From Legionella sp. (lineage in GTDB: Bacteria; Pseudomonadota; Gammaproteobacteria; Legionellales; Legionellaceae), in NCBI GenBank assembly GCA_031291115.1, contig JARLJQ010000010.1:113605-177604 (forward strand): 64,000 nucleotides of DNA, in the 5' to 3' direction. Below, piece after piece: positions 1 to 7,394 of this stretch (positions are counted from its first letter, which is position 1; each line of letters starts with the position of its first letter). A program made the position numbers and the translations under genes. The notes beneath the pieces are model-generated. The model did not search any database, was not told the origin of the DNA, and saw only the letters and a program-made list of their open reading frames with translations.

Positions 1-95
1 AAGCCAAGAATTAAACTGGCACCAGCCGTAAGGAAGATTAAAGCCAGGTAATAAGGGATCTTTTTCGGATTGATTGGATATTTTTTTGTGTTCAT
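1..95 (-). CDS. Partial membrane protein, N-terminus only; candidate MavN/IroT iron transporter
   Basis: An open frame starts with ATG at 95 on the minus strand and runs off the left edge. The 31 visible codons begin MNTKKYPINPKKIPYYLALI and continue into a hydrophobic stretch, so this is a basic N-terminus followed by a first membrane helix. The upstream region carries a good Fur box. The gene is divergent from an M28 aminopeptidase. In L. pneumophila I recall lapA (lpg2814) lying next to mavN/iroT (lpg2815), a Fur-regulated multi-pass iron transporter and Dot/Icm substrate. That identity is inferred from context only, because the protein is almost entirely outside the window. Confidence 0.5.
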   Translation of the reverse strand, partial: MNTKKYPINPKKIPYYLALIFLTAGASLILG

Positions 96-114
96 TGTAT
101 TCTATTTGCTCATC

Positions 115-164
115 TTATCATTGATAATAGGACTTTATCGCAAATGAAAATGATTATCAATAGC
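115..164 (-). promoter_or_regulatory. Fur box region upstream of the left-edge membrane gene
   Basis: Positions 146-164 (GAAAATGATTATCAATAGC) match 16 of 19 bases of the Fur consensus GATAATGATTATCATTATC. A second dyad, TTATCATTGATAA at 115-127, lies closer to the ATG at 95. Two adjacent Fur-like dyads suggest iron repression of the divergent left-edge gene. Whether lapA on the other side also responds cannot be told. Confidence 0.7.
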
Positions 165-337
165 GATAAGGCTAAAAAAGCAACAAAAGGATTTTTTTAG
201 CCAAATTTTATGCTCCTTTGATAAATATAAATTCAACTATGGATTCAACCTTTGAATTTAGGTAAAGTGAACTTGATCGAGCATGATTTACCTCATCATG
301 TAGTCGCGTTGAACATTATCAACTTTTAGGAGAGGAA

Positions 338-1534
338 ATGCGTTTTAATCACTGGATGAGCTGTATCGCTGCGGGTTCGCTGTTAGCGAGCGCCCAAGTT
401 TCTGCAACCAATGCTCCAGTTCGTGAGCAATTACAAGTACCACAATGCTTGGCTGCAAAAATAACCATTACCCATGAGGTTTTAGCAGAAAACAAACAAT
501 TTAAAATTATTGATATTGCTAGTGCTGATATGAATGCATTAAGCAAAATAGCAGATGATGTGCAGTGTGGACGATTTGTGAATGTCAGTCACCGATTAAC
601 CGGTACTTTAGTTACTGCAAAACAACAATCAGCACAAAAATTACTGCAAAAAAAATCGGTTAACGCCGTTAAAAAGAGTCAAGTAGCTTATGAAATCAAG
701 CATCAAACAGAAGTAAACAGTGCGATAAAAAAAGTTGTTGCGGATAATATTTGGCAGACTTTGACTCACTTAACTTCATACTACAATCGCTCTGCAACGA
801 AGTCTACAGGTGTGGACGCTGCAAACTGGTTAAAATCTACATTTGAAGCCATGGCAGTAGAGTATGGTCGTACTGATACAGCGACTTATTTTGTAGCTAC
901 AGGACGTTATAAACAGCCTTCTTTGGTAACGGTTATTGGTAAAGACATCAAAGCGCCTGGTATTGTTATCGGAGCGCATATGGATACGCTGGACGGGCGT
1001 ATGCCAGGAGCTGGTGATGATGGCAGTGGTTCTTCAACTATTATGGAAATGACCCGGGTTTTATTGTCATCCAATACTCAATTTAAGCGCCCAATCTATA
1101 TTATTTGGTATGCGGCTGAAGAAAGAGGACTTGTTGGCTCTCAATATGTAGTGGAGCATTTTATAGAGAACTCCATTCCTGTTAAGGCAGCAATTCAATT
1201 TGATATGACGGGCTATCGTACTGATCCTAAAGACCCAACTATGTGGGTATTTACCGATCATACAGACAGAGGCTTGAGTAATTATGTTGCCAAGCTAATT
1301 GATACGTACGTAAAAGTACCTGTTGATTATTCAACCTGTGGATATGGTTGTAGCGATCATGCCTCATGGGATGATGAAGAGGTTCCTGCTGCATTCCCTT
1401 GTGAAACCAGCTTTGAAGCACACAATCCCTACATTCATAGTGAAGCGGATAGCATGTCTTTGTTAAGTTTGGAGCACATGACTAACTTTACTAAATTAGC
1501 GGTAGCTTTTGCTATTGAATTAGCGTCTGAGTAA
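338..1534 (+). CDS. lapA: Secreted M28-family zinc aminopeptidase (LapA-like leucine aminopeptidase)
   Basis: The 398-aa protein has a signal peptide (about residues 1-23), a propeptide-like region and a C-terminal M28 peptidase domain. Likely di-zinc ligands and catalytic residues are visible: H214-x-D216, D227-D228 in a DDGSG context, E261-E262, D289 and H367. LapA and LapB of L. pneumophila are type II secreted aminopeptidases that remove N-terminal residues and supply amino acids. The start has a clear AGGAG site. Assignment to LapA rather than LapB rests on its position beside the Fur-controlled gene, so the family is certain and the paralogue likely. Confidence 0.85.
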   Translation: MRFNHWMSCIAAGSLLASAQVSATNAPVREQLQVPQCLAAKITITHEVLAENKQFKIIDIASADMNALSKIADDVQCGRFVNVSHRLTGTLVTAKQQSAQKLLQKKSVNAVKKSQVAYEIKHQTEVNSAIKKVVADNIWQTLTHLTSYYNRSATKSTGVDAANWLKSTFEAMAVEYGRTDTATYFVATGRYKQPSLVTVIGKDIKAPGIVIGAHMDTLDGRMPGAGDDGSGSSTIMEMTRVLLSSNTQFKRPIYIIWYAAEERGLVGSQYVVEHFIENSIPVKAAIQFDMTGYRTDPKDPTMWVFTDHTDRGLSNYVAKLIDTYVKVPVDYSTCGYGCSDHASWDDEEVPAAFPCETSFEAHNPYIHSEADSMSLLSLEHMTNFTKLAVAFAIELASE

Positions 1535-1595
1535 TTCTTTACATGCCTCTTTGACTTTATATGCTCAAAGAGGCAACTTAAATTTTGAGGTAATA

Positions 1596-2210
1596 ATGAA
1601 GTTAAGTTTTATGAATAACGTACGATTAATGCTTGTAGTGTTTTTTTGTTTTTTCGGTTGTAACCTGAGTTTCGCTGTAAATAATACCTTATCTCCACCC
1701 TGGTATTTACTCCAAAAACAATTGAGTGCCACTTTAAATGCCGATCCCTGTGTTCACGTTGAGGATTTGACTGGCGCTGGTCTGGATATGGAAATTAGAG
1801 TTACGGTGTGTACTAATGACAAAGCACAAGCTCTGGCCACTTTTGTAAATCAACGCCATGAGTTTGGTGATAAATTGGCAGTTACTGTAGTTGTCTATGC
1901 TGATTTTGTACCCGTTGATGCACCTATGCCCGGTACTTTGGAAGATGCAACGAAATTGCTCAGCCGCGCATTGAATGGGAATCAATATTTTGTGAAAACA
2001 GGTATAGGACGAAGTCCTACCTCTATTCACTCAGCTTACGTTGTATTTAAGCCTGCCGTGATACAGTATCATTCTGATGATATTAGTGATTGGTATTTAA
2101 ATACGAATGAGGTTGCAGCTAATATATTTAGTGATGTTTTAAATCTTCACCCTTTTACAAAAGCCGCACTACAGATTTTCGTGACAACTGAGCTTGTAGC
2201 TGTTAAGTAG
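1596..2210 (+). CDS. Hypothetical secreted protein, 204 aa
   Basis: I do not recognise a family. The ATG at 1596 is preferred because a GAGG motif ends 5 nt before it and the frame then opens with a typical signal peptide: basic n-region, a run of Leu/Val/Phe, and a likely cleavage after SFA. The mature part is about 177 aa with few cysteines, perhaps one disulfide. It lies 61 nt downstream of the aminopeptidase in the same direction with no terminator between, so cotranscription is possible. It looks exported to the periplasm or beyond. No catalytic motif was seen. Confidence 0.7.
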   Translation: MKLSFMNNVRLMLVVFFCFFGCNLSFAVNNTLSPPWYLLQKQLSATLNADPCVHVEDLTGAGLDMEIRVTVCTNDKAQALATFVNQRHEFGDKLAVTVVVYADFVPVDAPMPGTLEDATKLLSRALNGNQYFVKTGIGRSPTSIHSAYVVFKPAVIQYHSDDISDWYLNTNEVAANIFSDVLNLHPFTKAALQIFVTTELVAVK

Positions 2211-2222
2211 TTTGGTGCATCG

Positions 2223-2262
2223 CGCCCAACAATGGAGCGTTGCGACTTCACTGTGTTGGGCG
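2223..2262. terminator. Hairpin between convergent genes, possible bidirectional terminator
   Basis: Arms CGCCCAACA (2223-2231) and TGTTGGGCG (2254-2262) form a perfect 9-bp stem with a 22-nt loop between the secreted protein gene and the end of spoVR. There is no strong T-run. Confidence 0.4.
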
Positions 2263-2282
2263 GCTCTTCGTTTAGCGTCAAC

Positions 2283-3812
2283 CTACGTTGGTTCAGCGTT
2301 TCTTAACGGCGTTGGTGTCACAGGGGGGCAATGAACTTCTGCAGTCACTTTATTCGCCGTATCCACCGATTGTAAAATCACTGGGAACTTCCATAGAGCA
2401 TAAAGATGCTTCAAAACATCTGCTGTGCCTTCACCTAACGGGATTCTGTTTTGCTGTGTGTATCTTAGGGTCATGGCGCGATCCCCTTGCACATCAATAG
2501 AATAAATCTGAATATCCGGTTCAAAGGAGCTTAAATTATATTGTCTGGATAAGGCCTCGCGGATTTGTTTATACCCTAATTCATTATGAATAGCATTCAC
2601 ATAAATTTCTGGGCTGCGGTCGTCATCGACAATATGAAATAATTTTAAATCACGCATTAATTTAGGTGATAAATACTGCGCAATAAAACTCTCGTCTTTG
2701 TAGTTGCGCATAGCGGTATCTAAGCTGCTTAACCAATCAGTATTGGCCAGATAAGGGAACCAGGCCTTGTCCTCCTCCGTTGGGTGTTCACAAATTCGCT
2801 TGATGTCCTGCATCATGTGATAACCTAAAGTATAGGGATTAATGCCGCTGAAATAGGGACTGTTATAGGCTGGTTGCATGATGACGTTAGTATGGCTTTG
2901 CAATATCTCCAGCATAAACTCATCAGTAACCAAACCCTCGTCATACAGTTGATGCAAAATGGTATAGTGCCAAAAACACGCCCAACCTTCATTCATGACT
3001 TTCGTCTGGCCTTGAGGATAAAAATACTGCGCCATTTTCCTGACAATGCGTACAATCTCGCGTTGCCAGGGTTCTAATAAGGGCGCATTTTTTTCAATAA
3101 AGTATAAAATATTTTCTTGCGGCTCTTCCGGGAAGCGCTTTTTCTTATTTTGATCTGCTGCTTGTTTGCCTTGGGGAATGGTTCGCCATAAATCATTAAC
3201 CTGGGATTGCAGATAAACTTCCCGATTTTGTTGGCGAATTTTTTCTTCCTGAATGGATAAAGGAGTAGGGTGCTTGTAACGGTCTACGCCATAATTCATT
3301 AAGGCATGACAGGCATCGAGAATCGACTCGACCTCATCAATTCCGTATCGTTCTTCGCAATCACCGATGTATTTTTTAGCAAAGACCAGATAATCAATAA
3401 TGGCATCTGCCGAAGTCCACATTTTGAATAAATAGTTATTTTTAAAAAAAGAGTTATGACCATAACAAGCATGGGCAATGACCAAGGCTTGCATGGCAAT
3501 CGTGTTTTCTTCCATCAAATAGGAAATGCAGGGATTAGAGTTAATGACCAGCTCATAAGCTAAGCCCATTTGTCCACGCTTGTAACTTTTTTCAACGCTC
3601 ACAAATTGCTTACCAAACGACCAATGACTGTAGCCAATAGGCATCCCTACAGAAGCATAAGCATCCATCATTTGCTCGGCAGAAATAACTTCAATTTGGT
3701 TGGGATAAGTATCCAGTTTAAAGTTTTTTGCAATGCGCGCGATCTCACGGTCATAGTCTTGAATTAATTCAAAGGTCCATTCTGCTCCAGTGGATAAAGG
3801 CTTTTTTTTCAT
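2283..3812 (-). CDS. spoVR: SpoVR family protein
   Basis: The 509-aa protein is full length for the SpoVR family (E. coli YcgB), soluble and without membrane segments. Recognisable family features are the N-terminal region with GMPIGYSHWSFGK and the central NEGWACFWHY motif. Its molecular role is unknown. In many bacteria it is encoded with PrkA/YeaG and DUF444/YeaH and expressed in stationary phase or starvation. The ATG overlaps the yeaH stop by 4 nt, so translation is probably coupled. It is the last gene of the three-gene operon. Confidence 0.92.
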   Translation of the reverse strand: MKKKPLSTGAEWTFELIQDYDREIARIAKNFKLDTYPNQIEVISAEQMMDAYASVGMPIGYSHWSFGKQFVSVEKSYKRGQMGLAYELVINSNPCISYLMEENTIAMQALVIAHACYGHNSFFKNNYLFKMWTSADAIIDYLVFAKKYIGDCEERYGIDEVESILDACHALMNYGVDRYKHPTPLSIQEEKIRQQNREVYLQSQVNDLWRTIPQGKQAADQNKKKRFPEEPQENILYFIEKNAPLLEPWQREIVRIVRKMAQYFYPQGQTKVMNEGWACFWHYTILHQLYDEGLVTDEFMLEILQSHTNVIMQPAYNSPYFSGINPYTLGYHMMQDIKRICEHPTEEDKAWFPYLANTDWLSSLDTAMRNYKDESFIAQYLSPKLMRDLKLFHIVDDDRSPEIYVNAIHNELGYKQIREALSRQYNLSSFEPDIQIYSIDVQGDRAMTLRYTQQNRIPLGEGTADVLKHLYALWKFPVILQSVDTANKVTAEVHCPPVTPTPLRNAEPT

Positions 3813-5074
3813 GCCGTTTTCCTTTTAAATAATTCGTGAAACACTGGATAAATATCCGCTATGGTATCAATATTTTCCATCGCAAAATTAGGATGACGTT
3901 CCATTACCTGTTGGTACACTTCCCATAAACTTTGATGATGGCGTGGCATAATTTCTATGTACGCAAAATACTGCAGTAAAGGCATGATTTTTTCTTGTAA
4001 TAATTCTTGGCAGTAGGGCGAATCGGCATTCCAGTTGTCACCATCGGAAGCTTGGGCTACATAAATATTCCATGACTCTGGAGGGTAACGCGCCTCAATA
4101 GTGCTATGCAGTAGTTCCAGCGCACTCGAAACAACCGTACCACCTGTTTCTCGAGAATAAAAGAATTCTTCCTCATTGACCTCTTTCGCTGAGGTATGGT
4201 GACGGATGAATACTAAGTCAATTTTTGCATAATTTTTAGTGAGAAACATATACAGCAAAATGAAAAAACGTTTGGCGATGTCTTTTTTTGATTCATCCAT
4301 AGAACCTGAAACGTCCATAATGCAGAACATTACGGCTTGTGTAGAAGGTGACGGAATACGCGTTCGGTAATTGTAACGAAGATCGATGGTATCAATAAAA
4401 GGTACGGCTTTAATTTTCTTTTTTAGCTGTTCGATGTCTTTACGTAGTAAGTCAAGAGTTGCCATATCTGGTTCTGCTTGTGCTAATAAACGGTTTAATT
4501 CTTTTTCCGCTTCTTTTAATTGTCTTTTATAAGGCGATGCTAAGGCTACTCTGCGTCCGGTGGCTTGTTTCATGGAACGTAGCACATTAATATTATTCGG
4601 AATCCCACTGGTCGTTACACCCGCTCTTACGGTTTTAAAGGTGCTGAGTCGGGCTAATTCTTTTTTAACCAGATCAGGCAACTCCAAATCTTCGAAATAC
4701 AAATCAAGAAATTCTTCGCGGGATAATTCAAAAACAAAATTGTCTTCGCCTTCACCGCTGTTACTGGCATCACCGCCACTATCATTGCCTTCACCGTTAT
4801 TTGGTTTTTTTATGCGGTCACCCGCAATAAAATTATCATTTCCGGGAAGGATGCGTTCTACATGACCTCCTTTACCGCGATGAAACATCGGTTCAGAAAT
4901 GTCTCTGGATGGAATAGTGATTTGTTCGCCTTGATCAATTTCAGTAATGCTGCGCTTACCCACAGCATCAGAGACTGCTCTCTTGATTTGGTTTTTATAG
5001 CGACGCAAAAAGCGTTGGCGATTAACCGTGCTTTTTTTTCCCGCATTTTGTCGTCTATCAATCAATTGCGACAT
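3809..5074 (-). CDS. yeaH: DUF444 / YeaH family protein with VWA-like domain
   Basis: The 421-aa protein matches the DUF444 (UPF0229, YeaH/YhbH) family in length and content. A basic N-terminus is followed by a Gly/Asn/Ser-rich low-complexity linker (about 86-110). A metal-ion-dependent adhesion motif DVSGS lies at 254-258, marking a von Willebrand A-like fold. It lies between prkA and spoVR and overlaps spoVR by 4 nt. The family is thought to work with the PrkA kinase in stress and nitrogen-starvation responses. That is family knowledge, not visible here. Confidence 0.92.
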   Translation of the reverse strand: MSQLIDRRQNAGKKSTVNRQRFLRRYKNQIKRAVSDAVGKRSITEIDQGEQITIPSRDISEPMFHRGKGGHVERILPGNDNFIAGDRIKKPNNGEGNDSGGDASNSGEGEDNFVFELSREEFLDLYFEDLELPDLVKKELARLSTFKTVRAGVTTSGIPNNINVLRSMKQATGRRVALASPYKRQLKEAEKELNRLLAQAEPDMATLDLLRKDIEQLKKKIKAVPFIDTIDLRYNYRTRIPSPSTQAVMFCIMDVSGSMDESKKDIAKRFFILLYMFLTKNYAKIDLVFIRHHTSAKEVNEEEFFYSRETGGTVVSSALELLHSTIEARYPPESWNIYVAQASDGDNWNADSPYCQELLQEKIMPLLQYFAYIEIMPRHHQSLWEVYQQVMERHPNFAMENIDTIADIYPVFHELFKRKTA

Positions 5075-5111
5075 AATTTTGCTCCGCAGCTTTTACCCAT
5101 ACTTCCCACCT

Positions 5112-5161
5112 CGTCGTCCAGAGCGTAGCGAAGGATCTCCCTTCAGATAGCACCGAGCCGG
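5112..5161. repeat. Family A palindromic element, half copy, inside the prkA-yeaH gap
   Basis: The sequence starting CGTCGTCCAGAGCGTAGCGA resembles the left half of the full element at 10001-10086 with a few changes. The right arm is missing. It occupies much of the 132-nt gap between prkA and yeaH. Confidence 0.75.
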
Positions 5162-5206
5162 CGTAAGGCGTGTACTTAATGGATGCTGTATAATCCGTTA
5201 TGTTTA

Positions 5207-7138
5207 TTATTGCGACTTACGTACTCGCAAATACCATTCACAAAGCAAGCGAACTTGTTTACGCGTATAGCCTTTATCGACCATACGCGAAATAAATTCC
5301 TCATGTTTTTTCTTATCATCTTCAGACGATTTGGCATTGAACGAAATCACCGGCAGTAAATCTTCGGTATTGGTAAACATTTTTTTCTCAATAACCGATC
5401 TTAATTTCTCATAGCTGTTCCATACGGGATTTTTGCCGCGATTATTAGCACGTGCACGTAAGACAAAATTCACCACTTCATTACGAAAATCTTTAGGGTT
5501 AGAAATGCCAGCGGGCTTTTCAATTTTTTCCAATTCCAGATTCAGCAGGCCACGGTCAAAAATTTCACCTGTATCCGGATCGCGGTAATCCTGGTCTTGA
5601 ATCCAGAAGTCAGCATAAGTGATGTAGCGGTCAAAAATATTTTGTCCGTATTCAGAATAAGATTCCAAATAAGCAGTTTGAATTTCTTTGCCAATAAATT
5701 CCACGTACTTAGTGGCTAAATATTCTTTAATAAAACCTAAATAAGTTTCCTGCATTTCTTGAGGGAATTGCTCTTGTTCAATCTGGCGCTCTAACACATA
5801 CATTAAATGCACAGGGTTTGCTGCCACTTCACTGTGATCAAAGTTAAATACTTTAGACAAGATTTTAAAGGCAAAACGTGTGGATATACCACTCATTCCC
5901 TCATCCACACCGGCAAAATCACGGTATTCTTGATAGGATTTTGCTTTAGGATCGGTATCTTTCAAGCTTTCGCCGTTATACACCCGCATTTTTGAGTAAA
6001 TGCTGGAGTTTTGCGGTTCTTTTAAACGAGTTAAAACCGAAAATTGCGACAACATGTCTAAGGTTCCTGGCGCACAATGGGCGTGCGTTAATGAACTGTT
6101 ATCAATCAATTTTTGATAAATTTTAATTTCTTCAGAAACCCGCAGGCAATAAGGTACTTTAACGATGTTTATACGGTCGATAAAGGCTTCATTATTCTTA
6201 TTGTTTCTAAAGGTTTGCCATTCGGACTCGTTTGAATGCGCTAAGATAATGCCTTCAAATGGAATAGACGATAAGCCTTCAGTCGCATTGTAGTTGCCTT
6301 CTTGTGTCGCCGTTAATAAAGGATGCAGCACTTTAATCGGTGCTTTAAACATCTCCACGAACTCTAAAAGCCCGCGGTTTGCTCGACACAATCCACCAGA
6401 GAAACTATAAGCATCAGGATCGTCTTGGGAGAATTCTTCCAGTTTACGAATATCTACTTTACCGACTAGTGAAGAAATATCCTGGTTGTTTTCATCACCT
6501 GGCTCGGTTTTAGCCACAGCAATTTGTTTTAAGCGTGAAGGTCTGACTTTGATTACGCGGAATTGGCTGATGTCGCCATTAAATTCCTGCAATCTTTTTA
6601 CCGCCCAAGGTGACATTAAATAACGCAAATAACGCGTAGGAATGCCAAAGCGTTCACGTAATAATTCAGCATCTTCAATCGGGTTAAATAAAGATAATGG
6701 CGACTCAAATACCGGAGAGCCTTTGATGGCATAGAAGGGGACGTCTTCCATTAAATCTTTGAGCTTTTCAGCAATAGATGATTTACCACCACCCACAGGT
6801 CCTAAAAGATAGAGTACTTGTTTTGTTTCTTCCAAACCTTGTGCGGCATGTTTTAAAAAGCCAACGATTTGTTCTATCGGCTCTTCCATACCATAAAAAT
6901 CTTTGAACACGGTATAGCGTGGAATAACTTTATTCGAAAAAATACGTGATAAAACAGGGTCATGGCGCGTGTCCATCATCTCAGGTGTGCCTATCGCCAT
7001 TAATAAACGCTCAGCCGGGTTCGCATAAGCTGAGGGATCGTTTTTACACAATTCGAGGTATTCATCCAAGCCCATTTCCTCTTCTTTGTTATCAACAAAG
7101 CGCTTGGTATAGCCGGATAAAAAATCTTGAGTATTCAT
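5207..7138 (-). CDS. prkA: PrkA / YeaG family serine protein kinase
   Basis: The 643-aa protein is full length for PrkA. It has an N-terminal AAA-type domain with Walker A GPVGGGKS at 113-120 and a C-terminal PrkA kinase region. Family members phosphorylate proteins on serine, or act as AAA+ proteases in some hosts, and respond to starvation and sporulation signals. It is the first gene of prkA-yeaH-spoVR, with AAGGGGA upstream of the ATG. The leader holds inverted GTTCTCA/TGAGAAC motifs that could bind a regulator. The family call is firm and the substrate unknown. Confidence 0.93.
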   Translation of the reverse strand: MNTQDFLSGYTKRFVDNKEEEMGLDEYLELCKNDPSAYANPAERLLMAIGTPEMMDTRHDPVLSRIFSNKVIPRYTVFKDFYGMEEPIEQIVGFLKHAAQGLEETKQVLYLLGPVGGGKSSIAEKLKDLMEDVPFYAIKGSPVFESPLSLFNPIEDAELLRERFGIPTRYLRYLMSPWAVKRLQEFNGDISQFRVIKVRPSRLKQIAVAKTEPGDENNQDISSLVGKVDIRKLEEFSQDDPDAYSFSGGLCRANRGLLEFVEMFKAPIKVLHPLLTATQEGNYNATEGLSSIPFEGIILAHSNESEWQTFRNNKNNEAFIDRINIVKVPYCLRVSEEIKIYQKLIDNSSLTHAHCAPGTLDMLSQFSVLTRLKEPQNSSIYSKMRVYNGESLKDTDPKAKSYQEYRDFAGVDEGMSGISTRFAFKILSKVFNFDHSEVAANPVHLMYVLERQIEQEQFPQEMQETYLGFIKEYLATKYVEFIGKEIQTAYLESYSEYGQNIFDRYITYADFWIQDQDYRDPDTGEIFDRGLLNLELEKIEKPAGISNPKDFRNEVVNFVLRARANNRGKNPVWNSYEKLRSVIEKKMFTNTEDLLPVISFNAKSSEDDKKKHEEFISRMVDKGYTRKQVRLLCEWYLRVRKSQ

Positions 7139-7394
7139 GAGCCATCCCCTTTTTACTTATCCCTGAGAAAGGATATAACGTAGTTTTTATGCTTAGTACC
7201 ATGTTCTCAATAGTATTTTAGTATCGGTTCTGAGAACTGCCTCTTTATAATCAGTATAGTCACTAAATTAATTAATTTATCGAGATAACTCAATAAACTT
7301 AAGTATTTTTTCCGAGAAGCTTGGGGAATCATTGATTTATTGTGGAATAAAAATGAAAATAGCTGCAATCCATCGCTCATAAAAAGGGAACGTC
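7139..7394. promoter_or_regulatory. Divergent intergenic region between prkA and pepN
   Basis: The 256-nt AT-rich region must contain promoters for both directions. On the minus strand a TATACT-like -10 element occurs near 7250-7262. A TTCTGAGAA palindrome (about 7227-7235) and a nearby GTTCTCA (about 7203-7209) lie between it and prkA. On the plus strand AAAGGGAACGTC precedes the pepN ATG. No convincing sigma-54 -24/-12 pair was seen. Confidence 0.35.

Noticed and set aside
4560..4865. 101-codon frame opposite yeaH
   Set aside because: It mirrors the low-complexity linker of yeaH and has no ribosome site; a shadow frame.
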